Of a stretch of DNA of 64,000 bases, positions 36,483 to 44,646 are shown piece after piece. The notes under the pieces are model-generated. The model had not been told where the DNA came from. It worked only from the letters and a program-made list of their open reading frames with translations, and made no database searches. The DNA is taken from contig JAACVZ010000002.1 in the NCBI GenBank assembly GCA_009992235.1, positions 1 through 64,000 on the forward strand, given 5' to 3'. Made by a program: the position numbers and the translations under genes. The DNA comes from Candidatus Saccharimonadota bacterium (lineage in GTDB: Bacteria > Patescibacteriota > Saccharimonadia > Saccharimonadales > Saccharimonadaceae). Each line of letters begins with the position of its first letter. Position 1 is the stretch's first letter.

Positions 36483-36556
36483 TGGAGGCACGTATGGGAG
36501 TCGAACCCATTTAAAAGCTTTTGCAGAGCTCCGCGTAACCGTTCCGCCAACGCGCC
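36483..36556 (-). tRNA. tRNA-Cys (anticodon GCA), CCA encoded
   Basis: Acceptor GGCGCGT pairs with ACGTGCC; discriminator T73, as expected for Cys; anticodon loop CTGCAAA in stem GAGCT/AGCTT gives GCA. CCA is encoded. It lies 1 bp after the shifted stop of the HNH-like gene, on the opposite strand. Confidence 0.93.
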
Positions 36557-36606
36557 ATTCACGCTCCATTATACATTACCCCGCCTTTTGCGTTATTATA
36601 GAATAC

Positions 36607-37746
36607 ATGAGCGATTTAAATTCACCTAAAGACCATTGGCGACGCGGCTTCTTTGTCCTACTCGTAGTCTCGCTCTCGCTAGGCTCGGTTGGTCTTGGTG
36701 CTGTTGGTAGCTGGTGGCTTTACGACCAGCAAGTTGCTGCGCCAACAGCACTAGAGCCAGGTGTCGACGGCAACACGCTGACGACCGACGAAGAGGTCTC
36801 TATTGCATCGGTTGTAGAAAAAGTTTCACCAGGCGTTGTTTCGATTATCACCTCCAGCGAAGTCCGATCGTTCTACGGCACCATTTCACAAACCGGTGCG
36901 GGAACCGGCATTATTGTCAGCGAAAATGGCTACATTATAACCAATAACCATGTCATTGAAGGCGCCTCAACCGTCCGAGTTGTCGACAATAAAGGCAAGG
37001 TATATGAAGATGTCAAAGTAATTGGGCGCGACCCCCTCAATGACATCGCCTTCCTCAAAGTAAACAGCGGCCTCACATTTAGCCCTATAGAAATTGGCGA
37101 CAGCTCAACTGTACGCATTGGCCAGCAAGTCGTCGCCATCGGCAACGCTCTTGGTCAATATAATAATACCGTCACCAGCGGGATTATTTCGGGCACCAAC
37201 CGCCCTGTTACCGCTTCTGGAAGCGACGGACAGACCGAATCACTCACCGACCTTCTCCAAACCGATGCGTCTATTAACCCCGGCAACTCCGGTGGTCCAC
37301 TTCTTAACATGGCGGGCCAGGTCATTGGCATCAACACAGCTGTCGCAGATGATGCAAACGGTATTGGCTTCGCGATACCAATCGACTCAACGAAGGGGGT
37401 TCTTGCCGAGGTCCTTGAATCGGGAACGATTAGGCGCGCCTACATTGGCATTAACTACCTAGACATTACGCCACAAATTGCCCAGCAATACGAGCTACCT
37501 GTATCTATTGGTTCATATATTTATGCTCAGAATAGTGCCGCCATCATTAAGGGTGGACCTGCCGACAAGGCCGGATTGCAACAAGAAGATATCATTCAAA
37601 AAGTAAACGACCTAACTGTTGGTGAAGATGGTGGCCTGTCGAGTATTATTGGGCGATTCCGTGTCGGCGACACTGTCACGCTTACTGTTCTTAGAGACAA
37701 CACGACCATCACCCGAGACGTTACCTTTGGCGAGTATTCACCATAG
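36607..37746 (+). CDS. htrA: HtrA/DegP-type trypsin-like serine protease with PDZ domain
   Basis: A membrane-anchored protease for damaged extracytoplasmic proteins. One N-terminal transmembrane segment (FFVLLVVSLSLGSVGLGAVG) leads to a trypsin fold with catalytic His in TNNHVIEGA, Asp in DPLNDIAFLKV, and Ser in NPGNSGGPLLN, followed by INTAVADDANGIGFAIPID and a C-terminal PDZ domain (GPADKAGLQQEDIIQKVND). Length 379 is typical of DegS/HtrA forms. ATG 36607 has no ribosome binding site; a TATTAT hexamer ends 7 nt upstream. Confidence 0.96.
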   Translation: MSDLNSPKDHWRRGFFVLLVVSLSLGSVGLGAVGSWWLYDQQVAAPTALEPGVDGNTLTTDEEVSIASVVEKVSPGVVSIITSSEVRSFYGTISQTGAGTGIIVSENGYIITNNHVIEGASTVRVVDNKGKVYEDVKVIGRDPLNDIAFLKVNSGLTFSPIEIGDSSTVRIGQQVVAIGNALGQYNNTVTSGIISGTNRPVTASGSDGQTESLTDLLQTDASINPGNSGGPLLNMAGQVIGINTAVADDANGIGFAIPIDSTKGVLAEVLESGTIRRAYIGINYLDITPQIAQQYELPVSIGSYIYAQNSAAIIKGGPADKAGLQQEDIIQKVNDLTVGEDGGLSSIIGRFRVGDTVTLTVLRDNTTITRDVTFGEYSP

Positions 37747-37799
37747 CCTACTAGCGTGCTACAATATATTCATCTAAGAGCTAAGAGGAGAAGGTAGCA

Positions 37800-38597
37800 A
37801 TGACAACTCACACAGCCAATCACAAACAAGAAGATAACGGAAAAATGAGCAAACTCAAACTTGCGTTTCTTTATACGCTCATAGGTGGTCTGGTCGCCTC
37901 GGCAATCGTCGCCATTGCATCTATTCTAATCGGTGAATTCACCGAAGCGTCACAAAAAGCACTCGGTACTGTCTTTGTATTCGTCACCCATAGCTTGTTC
38001 ATCCTTGGGCTTATTTGGGCAGATACAAAAAATCACATTGGCCGCCGCATCGTTCCGACTACCATACTCGGCGTTTCGTTCGCAAACATAGTAACCTCAA
38101 CCCTTGGAACCTGGGAAGTAATTGAGGGTGAAACTGCATGGCGAGCCTTCCTCTTTTACACTCTCCTCATTGGCTCGGCGTTCATCATATCTGGTATCAA
38201 CAGGCTCATCATCGCACACCGTCCAACCCGAATTCTTCTTCAGTCAACCGCAGGACTAATTGCTGGATGGTCGCTCGCCCTTGCACCATGGGTGTTTGAC
38301 GTTGTCGAGCGGTTCCACCCACTTTACTTCCGAATTATCAGCGCCATCGTTATTCTCATGACAACCACCTTCCTCGTTGCCGTCATTATGCGAAGCATCG
38401 CCCTAGCCAAATCGAAATCACTACGCATCAAGACAGATAAGTCAGACAGCGCCCCAGGTGGACTACTCGCTTACTACATAACTATTGGCGTTATCGCATC
38501 GTTCGTATGGTTCGTTGGTATGTTTGTCTACATTGCCGATGCAGTCAACGACACGCAGCACTACAACCGCTACAACACATCAGAAACACGCGACTAA
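37800..38597 (+). CDS. Polytopic membrane protein, 265 aa
   Basis: A ribosome binding site (GAGGAGAAGG) is 5 nt before ATG 37800. Six to seven transmembrane helices: about residues 21-45, 55-75, 83-101, 115-137, 147-167, 175-200 and 222-245. The hydrophilic tail ends with DTQHYNRYNTSETRD. A polytopic membrane protein of unknown type in this position beside htrA; no transporter family recognised. The stop overlaps the convergent ddl stop by 4 nt. Confidence 0.7.
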   Translation: MTTHTANHKQEDNGKMSKLKLAFLYTLIGGLVASAIVAIASILIGEFTEASQKALGTVFVFVTHSLFILGLIWADTKNHIGRRIVPTTILGVSFANIVTSTLGTWEVIEGETAWRAFLFYTLLIGSAFIISGINRLIIAHRPTRILLQSTAGLIAGWSLALAPWVFDVVERFHPLYFRIISAIVILMTTTFLVAVIMRSIALAKSKSLRIKTDKSDSAPGGLLAYYITIGVIASFVWFVGMFVYIADAVNDTQHYNRYNTSETRD

Positions 38598-39625
38598 CGG
38601 TTCTTCTTTAGCGCTAGCCTAATTAACCTCTCGATAAGTTTCGTATACGATACGCCGCTTGCCTGCCATAGCTTTGGATACATGCTAATATTTGTGAAGC
38701 CTGGAATAGTATTAACTTCATTGACGTAGAGCTTTCCAGCACCTGTAAGAAAGAAATCGACACGTGCCATACCCTCACAGCCTAGTAGTTCGTACACACG
38801 GCTGGCTATTTTTCGAATATGTTCGGCCTGACTCGCCTCAATAACTGCCGGGACAATAACGCCCGACATGCTGGCAGCAGCATACTTGGCGTCGTAGCTA
38901 TAAAAGTCTCCATCTGGGTGTATTTCGCCAACCTTACTAATTTCGTGGCGTGGCGGATTACCAAGGACGGCAACCTCAAGCTCCCGAGCGGTCACGCCCT
39001 TTTCTATAAGCGCCACGCTGTCGTGTTCATGAGCGGCCGCAAGCGCATCGGTCAACTGTTCGGCATGCGCTACACGACTAACCCCAATAGAACTTCCCGA
39101 TCGAGCCGGTTTTACAAACAAGGGAAAACCGAGCCGTTCTGCCAGCGCATCGCCGTCAGGTGTTGGTTGCCCATCGCGGTGCGTTTCGTATGGCACAACA
39201 TCTATACCGTGGTGCGCCAATATAACTTTTGTTGCGACTTTGTCCATGCACAGACTGCTAGCCTCCATATCACACCCGACAATTGGAATATGCAACAACC
39301 TAGCCAGGCCTTGAATCGCTCCATCTTCTCCATTTTTTCCATGAAGAATAGGCAGAATAACATCAGGTCTAATGATTCGATTGTACGGAAGAGTAAGGAA
39401 ACTGGCCGCACCCAGCGCTGGCACTAGCTGGACCGCCCCTTCAAGCGACACCTCTTGTCCAAAACTTTTCAGCAACCACCACTTACCATGACGATCAATA
39501 TACACCGGGTCAACGTGGAATAGCTTGTCGTCTATGGCGGCGTATACATTGCGAGCTGAAGAAAGAGAGATATCGTGCTCTGACGACTCACCACCGAACA
39601 CAAGAAGGACGGATGGACGATTCAT
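38594..39625 (-). CDS. ddl: D-alanine-D-alanine ligase
   Basis: Ddl joins two D-Ala for peptidoglycan precursors. The N-terminus VLLVFGGESSEHDISLSSARN, ATP-grasp motifs FPLFVKPARSGSSIGVSRV and GMARVDFFLTGAGKLYVNEVNTIPGFT, are diagnostic. The start is ATG 39625 (343 residues); the frame is open for another 99 bp, but there a TATACT -10 hexamer (39635-39640) lies 9 nt before ATG, and the longer form overlaps the neighbouring gene. It supplies the substrate for the Mur-type ligase at 12695. Confidence 0.97.
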   Translation of the reverse strand: MNRPSVLLVFGGESSEHDISLSSARNVYAAIDDKLFHVDPVYIDRHGKWWLLKSFGQEVSLEGAVQLVPALGAASFLTLPYNRIIRPDVILPILHGKNGEDGAIQGLARLLHIPIVGCDMEASSLCMDKVATKVILAHHGIDVVPYETHRDGQPTPDGDALAERLGFPLFVKPARSGSSIGVSRVAHAEQLTDALAAAHEHDSVALIEKGVTARELEVAVLGNPPRHEISKVGEIHPDGDFYSYDAKYAAASMSGVIVPAVIEASQAEHIRKIASRVYELLGCEGMARVDFFLTGAGKLYVNEVNTIPGFTNISMYPKLWQASGVSYTKLIERLIRLALKKNR

Positions 39626-39674
39626 GATAGCTTTAGTATACAGCTTATTTTTCACCCTCGATAGAGGCATTCGA

Positions 39675-40250
39675 CTATGAAGCCCTTTTCTCTTGCCGGA
39701 ATCGCGTTGAGACGTCACAAGCATCTCTCACCTGGCACAAATCGCACACCTTATCGGCAAGCCGATTAGCTTGACGTGATCTGACACGAAGAGAAGACGC
39801 TTCAGGCTCATCGTCAGTCTCGCTATTTATCTGCAAACACAGTGCATCGTCATACCAAACCTCCACACCCATAGGCTCTCTTGTAACAAGCCGTTGTGAT
39901 TGAACCGATGAAACTATCGGAGGGAGAGAATGAACGTATTTCACCGCGTCGCCCCATGGCGTCGGCTCCTGCTGCCATGATTCTTCCAATAGGATAAGAT
40001 CGTCTTTCCACGTATTCCCGCACCAAGCTTCAAGACTTTCCTCGGACGCACCGCACAGATAAAGCGCCGCCAACATTCGATCTTTGGGTGTATACACCGT
40101 CATCACTTCTCGAATAAAATAAGGATCCCCCGCACCGATTCTCGACTTCGCAAGATCGTTCATTTCAGGCACCTCTCCGTTTTCACCCTCGAACCAACTA
40201 AACAAAGCTTCTCGAATATCCCGGTCATGCTGAGGGTGCTGTTTTTCCAT
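39675..40250 (-). CDS. Unknown acidic protein with C-terminal Cys cluster, 191 aa
   Basis: The protein is largely helical and acidic (HDRDIREALFSWFEG, TPKDRMLAALYLCGASEE). Its C-terminal end holds VCDLCQVRDACDV (CxxC and a third Cys) after a basic RSRQANRLADK, a possible zinc or Fe-S site for nucleic-acid binding. I start at ATG 40250; a TACACT hexamer (40260-40265) ends 9 nt upstream. It precedes ddl by 50 bp on the same strand and is directly downstream of tRNA-Gly. No family recognised. Confidence 0.6.
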   Translation of the reverse strand: MEKQHPQHDRDIREALFSWFEGENGEVPEMNDLAKSRIGAGDPYFIREVMTVYTPKDRMLAALYLCGASEESLEAWCGNTWKDDLILLEESWQQEPTPWGDAVKYVHSLPPIVSSVQSQRLVTREPMGVEVWYDDALCLQINSETDDEPEASSLRVRSRQANRLADKVCDLCQVRDACDVSTRFRQEKRAS

Positions 40251-40337
40251 GTACAGAGTAGTGTATCGCTTACACAAGTGTGCGTGCAAGCATAAGCAAA
40301 AAAGTCCCTAATTAGGACCTTTTGTGTATTTCGGATT

Positions 40338-40413
40338 TGGTGCGGGTACAGGGACTCTAACCCTGGACCTCGTCCTTGGCAAGGACGCGCTCTAACAGCT
40401 GAGCTACACCCGC
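40338..40413 (-). tRNA. tRNA-Gly (anticodon GCC), CCA encoded
   Basis: Acceptor GCGGGTG/TACCCGC; anticodon stem CGTCC/GGACG encloses TTGCCAA, giving GCC; discriminator A plus CCA encoded. The T-loop has TTAGAGT in place of TTCGAGT, an unusual variation. Confidence 0.92.
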
Positions 40414-40424
40414 ATGTGTATTCT

Positions 40425-40500
40425 TGGTGGCTCCTCCCAGACTCGAACTGGGGACACAAGGCTCTTCAAGCCTCTGCTCTACCAACTGAGCTAAAGAGCC
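40425..40500 (-). tRNA. tRNA-Phe (anticodon GAA), CCA encoded
   Basis: Acceptor GGCTCTT/AGGAGCC; anticodon stem GAGGC/GCCTT encloses TTGAAGA, giving GAA; T-arm GTTCGAGTC; A73 and CCA encoded. Eleven bases separate it from the downstream tRNA-Gly, so the pair is probably one transcript. Confidence 0.96.
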
Positions 40501-40541
40501 ACACGGTTGGACTTTCCCTATTTTACTAGAGGTGAGACTTT

Positions 40542-41753
40542 ATGGCAAGAGACCTTGCAGTGGTGTACCATAAGAGGATGAACGAGAGGATCCCTTTAGC
40601 TGAACGTATGCGCCCTCAAAACCTTAACGATGTTATTGGGCAAACGCACCTGCTTAACGATGGTGAAATTCTAAAACATATCGTCAAAAACCGCGAACCA
40701 GTCAGTCTTATTCTTTGGGGGCCACCAGGAAGTGGAAAAACGACCCTCGCCCGCATTATTGCCAAAGAGGTGGAAGCCGAGTTTATTGAGCTATCCGCGG
40801 TCACGAGTGGTAAAAAAGATGTTGAAAAAGTTATTGAACACGCTCGCCAAAACTGGAACCTCCAGCTTCGAACAATTCTGTTTGTTGATGAAATTCATCG
40901 CTTCAATAAAGCCCAGCAAGATGGCTTCTTGCCACATGTCGAATCCGGTCTCATTACCTTAATTGGCGCAACAACTGAAAACCCAAGTTTTGAGGTAATT
41001 AACCCGCTGCTCAGTCGTACCCGCGTACTCGTGCTTGAACCACTAACAAAAGACGACATCATCGCCATTCTAAAGCGAGCCCTAAAACTAATTAAGGCGC
41101 AGTCCAGAGTCGCACCCGCAGCGCTTGATTACATTGCCGAATTATCTGGTGGTGATGCCCGCGTAGCACTTGGAAACCTCGAGCTGGCGCTTCACGCTGC
41201 CAAGAAAGTCACCGTTAAGGAAGTAAAATCGGTCGCCCAAAAGCGCCTGCCCGGCTACGACAAAGCTGGAGATATGCACTATAACGTTATTAGCGCCTTT
41301 ATTAAAAGCATGCGCGGCAGCAACGTCGACGCCACGCTTTACTACCTCGCCCGTATGATTCAAGCCGGTGAAGATCCGAAGTTCATCGCCCGGCGTATGG
41401 TTATTTTTGCTTCCGAAGATATCGGCCTAGCCGGTAATGGCGCTCTAGGCCTAGCTGTCAATGCGTTTCAGGCTGTCGAACGAATCGGCATGCCGGAATC
41501 CGGCTATGTACTATTCCACGTAGCCACGGCGCTTGCCAAGGCTGAAAAGTCACGAGCAACCACCGACGCCATGGGCCGAGCTATGCAACTAGCCTCACAG
41601 TATTCAGAGGCGCAAGTCCCGCTTCATCTTCGCAACGCACCTACAAAACTCATGAAGGACCTTGGGTACGCCAAGGACTACAAATGGGAAGCCGACTTCA
41701 AGCACGGCAAAGGTTTTTTGCCAGACGAACTAGGCGACCAGAAAATATTCTAA
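40542..41753 (+). CDS. rarA: Replication-associated recombination protein RarA (MgsA) AAA+ ATPase
   Basis: RarA acts at stalled replication forks and is related to clamp loader subunits. It has [21 protein letters not shown] at the start, Walker [26 protein letters not shown] (Walker B), [12 protein letters not shown] (sensor 1), [12 protein letters not shown] and, toward the C-terminus, SGGDARVAL and [22 protein letters not shown]. Length 403 is normal. AGAGGTGAG lies before ATG 40542. The stop codons of rarA and convergent typA abut with no bases between. Confidence 0.96.
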   Translation: MARDLAVVYHKRMNERIPLAERMRPQNLNDVIGQTHLLNDGEILKHIVKNREPVSLILWGPPGSGKTTLARIIAKEVEAEFIELSAVTSGKKDVEKVIEHARQNWNLQLRTILFVDEIHRFNKAQQDGFLPHVESGLITLIGATTENPSFEVINPLLSRTRVLVLEPLTKDDIIAILKRALKLIKAQSRVAPAALDYIAELSGGDARVALGNLELALHAAKKVTVKEVKSVAQKRLPGYDKAGDMHYNVISAFIKSMRGSNVDATLYYLARMIQAGEDPKFIARRMVIFASEDIGLAGNGALGLAVNAFQAVERIGMPESGYVLFHVATALAKAEKSRATTDAMGRAMQLASQYSEAQVPLHLRNAPTKLMKDLGYAKDYKWEADFKHGKGFLPDELGDQKIF

Positions 41754-43574
41754 CTATTTGTTAGCGCGCTTGCGCTGGTTTGGGTCGAGGTGACGCTTAC
41801 GAAGTCGCAGGCTTTTTGGTGTAACTTCGAGTAGTTCATCATCTTCAATAAAGTCGATAGATTGTTCAAGACTAAGGTCGGTAAACGGCGTTAGCTGAAT
41901 AGTACCGTCACTTGACGAGCTTCGCATGTTAGTCAGCTGCTTGCCGCGACAGACGTTAATGTCGAGGTCGCCAGATCGGTTATATAGGCCAACCACCATT
42001 CCCTGGTACACGGTGACACCGGGACCAACGAACAGCTCACCACGAGCCGCTGCGGCATCGAGTGCGTAGGCTGTGGTTGTACCTGCCTCGTGAGCAACAA
42101 GCGCACCGTTTCGATTCTGTTGCAATTTACCACCAAGTGGCTGATAGCCGTGTGGTAGACTGTTCATAATAACCGTTCCCTTTGTGGCAGTAAGTAGGAG
42201 GTTTCGAAGACCAATCATCGCACGGGTTGGAATATGATACGTTACTCGCGTCGTTCCACTGCTAGTCTGCTCTTGTTTCACGGCAATTGCTCGGCGAACG
42301 CCAAGCTCTTGGCTAACAGCACCAAGGAATTCACCCGATACTTCAATAAGCAGTTCTTCGACAGGCTCCTTGACGACACCGTCTTCTTCGATAGTTACGG
42401 CCTGCGGACGCCCAACTTCAAATTCAAAGTCTTCACGACGCAAGGTTTCAATAAGTACTGAAAGGTGAAGTTCACCGCGTCCAGAGACGATAAAACCAAT
42501 ACCTTCGTCGTGAACACGCAGCGAAACATTCGTTTCAAGTTCTTGCTTCAAGCGATCACCAATTTGTCGGCTGGTATTGTATTTAGCTTCCTTGCCCTTC
42601 ATCGGGCTGGTGTTCGGACCAAGATACATACTAATAGTCGGTGCTTCAATATCAATTACTGGCAATGCCTCGGGTTGATCTTTGTCGGCAAGCGTCTCAC
42701 CAATGTGAGCCTCGGTAACACCGGTTACGGCAACAATATCACCCGCTCCTGCTTCATCAACCTCTTCACGGTTAAGCCCACGATATACAAATAGCTTATC
42801 AATTTTTGAAGGCACGGTTACTTCGTCGCGCTTCATAAGCATAACGCCTTGTCCTTTTTTCAGTGAACCACGACTAATTCGTCCAATGGCATACTTACCA
42901 AGGAACGAGTCATACGCCAGCGAAGTAACAAGCATCTGGAATGGACCGCCTACTTCAACTTGCGGTGAAGGAATGTCGTTAATAATTGCATCAAAAATAC
43001 AACTCAGGTCTGTGTGTTCAGAAGGATTCTCCGGAAGATCCGTCCAGGCTTTTCCGTCTCGGGCAATAGCGTAGTATACCGGATAGTGTAGCTGACTGTC
43101 ATCAACCGCAAGTTCGAGGAAAAGGTCAGACACCTCGTCTTCAACTTCAGCAATACGTCGGGAAGGTTTATCGATTTTGTTGATAATAACGACCGGTTTT
43201 AAACCTAGCGCAAGCGCCTTACTGAGTACAAACTTAGTCTGAGGCATTGGACCTTCTTGAGCGTCAACAACCAATAGCACGCCATCGGCCATGTTGAGCG
43301 TTCGCTCTACTTCACCAGAGAAGTCGGCGTGTCCGGGGGTGTCAATAATGTTAATTTTGTAGTCACCATGATATACGGCGGTTTGCTTGGCAGTAATAGT
43401 GATTCCTCGCTCGTGCTCTTGGTCGCCGCTATCCATAATGAGCGACTGCTCCATTTCAGCCTGGTGCGCACGAAAAGTATTACTTTGTTTCATAAGCCCA
43501 TCAACAAGCGTCGTCTTCCCGTGGTCGACGTGAGCAATAATGGCAATGTTTCGGATGTGTTGTGGGTCTTTCAT
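41754..43574 (-). CDS. typA: Translational GTPase TypA/BipA
   Basis: A ribosome-binding GTPase of the EF-G superfamily, involved in 50S assembly and stress adaptation. It shows G1 [31 protein letters not shown]3 [17 protein letters not shown]4 [12 protein letters not shown], and the C-terminal TypA domain ([20 protein letters not shown]-type: [19 protein letters not shown]). Length 606 is normal. No ribosome binding site lies before the ATG; the leader of about 34 nt from a TATAAT (43615-43620) contains a hairpin. Confidence 0.97.
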   Translation of the reverse strand: MKDPQHIRNIAIIAHVDHGKTTLVDGLMKQSNTFRAHQAEMEQSLIMDSGDQEHERGITITAKQTAVYHGDYKINIIDTPGHADFSGEVERTLNMADGVLLVVDAQEGPMPQTKFVLSKALALGLKPVVIINKIDKPSRRIAEVEDEVSDLFLELAVDDSQLHYPVYYAIARDGKAWTDLPENPSEHTDLSCIFDAIINDIPSPQVEVGGPFQMLVTSLAYDSFLGKYAIGRISRGSLKKGQGVMLMKRDEVTVPSKIDKLFVYRGLNREEVDEAGAGDIVAVTGVTEAHIGETLADKDQPEALPVIDIEAPTISMYLGPNTSPMKGKEAKYNTSRQIGDRLKQELETNVSLRVHDEGIGFIVSGRGELHLSVLIETLRREDFEFEVGRPQAVTIEEDGVVKEPVEELLIEVSGEFLGAVSQELGVRRAIAVKQEQTSSGTTRVTYHIPTRAMIGLRNLLLTATKGTVIMNSLPHGYQPLGGKLQQNRNGALVAHEAGTTTAYALDAAAARGELFVGPGVTVYQGMVVGLYNRSGDLDINVCRGKQLTNMRSSSSDGTIQLTPFTDLSLEQSIDFIEDDELLEVTPKSLRLRKRHLDPNQRKRANK

Positions 43575-43645
43575 AAAATATGCCCGTCAGTTACTGAACG
43601 GGTCCAATCTTTCTATTATATCATTCTGGTTTAAATTTGTCAATT

Positions 43646-43732
43646 TGGTGCGCGCGAGAGGACTTGAACCTCCACGGGCTTGCGCCCATAGCCCCCTCAA
43701 GGCTACGTGTCTGCCAATTTCACCACGCGCGC
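43646..43732 (-). tRNA. tRNA-Leu (anticodon GAG), CCA encoded
   Basis: Acceptor GCGCGCG/CGCGCGC; anticodon stem TAGCC/GGCTA encloses TTGAGGG, giving GAG; long variable arm GGGCGCAAGCCC; A73 and CCA encoded. Its 5' 30 bases are also the end of the homing-endonuclease reading frame. Confidence 0.95.
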
Positions 43733-44398
43733 ATCGGGGGTTATTATAGCATTCTTCGCCTCTCTAATAAACCCCTCAAGTTTTGCTCGCTTTCTGGTTA
43801 AAAATAGCCTCGATGCGTCCCGATACATATTCTCTGCAATGATGATAGTATCGCGTTTTGCATAGGATAAAATATATGCACCGTTTGCTATATTGAGTGC
43901 GCCTATTCCAGTCTTAAGATGTTGCACGTTCTTCTCCCGTATGAACTCTAGGAATGGTCTACTCGCACTGGTTATCGTTAGATAGAACATGAAGCTTGAC
44001 CTCCACCTCTTGTCATAATAACCGTAGTAACTACCGTCTCCGTCAAAAACCCCACGAAGAAAATGTACATAGCACCTACTTGGTACGTTCAATCGTGTCA
44101 TTGTTTTGCTCTTGTTCGGCGTAAGTCCGACGAGTAATAGAAAGTCATAAAAAGCAACATCACTAAACTGAACCCTATAGGCAGGTTGCTCATTCGCCTT
44201 CCTCGCCTTCGACTTGCTGCTTATGGGTAATGCTCGCCCCATCCCTTCGCAGAAATTCTCCAACTGCTCATAGTCCACAGATGTCAAATCAATATGACGC
44301 CCGTCTTTCGATAGCGAACCGTCACTTGCGATAAGCCCCACGCAATACGCAATTCCGGGCGACCACTCATAGTATCGTTTCTGCATATACCGTCTCAT
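43703..44398 (-). CDS. LAGLIDADG homing endonuclease, 3' end overlapping tRNA-Leu(GAG)
   Basis: A double-motif LAGLIDADG protein: GLIASDGSL at residues 21-29 and LRGVFDGDGS at 114-123, each with the metal-binding Asp. The size (231) matches monomeric endonucleases. The last residues, ARVVKLADT, are encoded by the 5' half of tRNA-Leu(GAG); the TAG stop lies in the tRNA's anticodon stem. It is not inside an intron: the tRNA is complete. A CATAAT hexamer lies 7 nt before ATG 44398. A free-standing endonuclease whose cleavage site may be the tRNA gene is the likely explanation. Confidence 0.85.
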   Translation of the reverse strand: MRRYMQKRYYEWSPGIAYCVGLIASDGSLSKDGRHIDLTSVDYEQLENFCEGMGRALPISSKSKARKANEQPAYRVQFSDVAFYDFLLLVGLTPNKSKTMTRLNVPSRCYVHFLRGVFDGDGSYYGYYDKRWRSSFMFYLTITSASRPFLEFIREKNVQHLKTGIGALNIANGAYILSYAKRDTIIIAENMYRDASRLFLTRKRAKLEGFIREAKNAIITPDARVVKLADT

Positions 44399-44468
44399 AA
44401 CACTAATTATGACAACCCATAATTAACTTCTCGCAAACTCAATACAGTTCACGCCCATCTCCTCAGCC

Positions 44469-44497
44469 TTGCCCTCTCGAATCTTTTTCGGTATAAT
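44469..44497 (+). promoter_or_regulatory. Sigma-70 promoter of tRNA-Val
   Basis: TTGCCC (44469-44474), 17-bp spacer, TATAAT (44492-44497), predicted start about 44504, just before the tRNA 5' end. Confidence 0.75.
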
Positions 44498-44509
44498 GTC
44501 TCGGGGTAA

Positions 44510-44586
44510 GGGCGCTTAGCTCAGTTGGCTAGAGCATCTCGTTTACACCGAGAGGGTCGGGGGTTCGAGCCCCTCAGCGCCCACCA
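44510..44586 (+). tRNA. tRNA-Val (anticodon TAC), CCA encoded
   Basis: Acceptor GGGCGCT/AGCGCCC; anticodon stem TCTCG/CGAGA encloses TTTACAC, giving TAC; T-arm GGTTCGAGCC; A73 and CCA encoded. It has its own promoter and terminator. Confidence 0.97.
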
Positions 44587-44600
44587 CTACCGATATACTA

Positions 44601-44627
44601 AAAGACTCCATTCGTGGAGTCTTTTTT
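44601..44627 (+). terminator. Terminator of tRNA-Val
   Basis: AAAGACTCCA, TTCG tetraloop, TGGAGTCTTTTTT; stem with T-tract, 14 bp after the tRNA. The A-tract on the other side lets it also stop the converging gene at 44647. Confidence 0.9.
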
Positions 44628-44646
44628 GTTACCTCTCGTGCTTTTA

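Noticed and set aside
43646-43732. Group I intron in tRNA-Leu carrying the endonuclease
   Set aside because: The tRNA is complete and contiguous (87 nt with CCA) and the endonuclease lies upstream, not inside.
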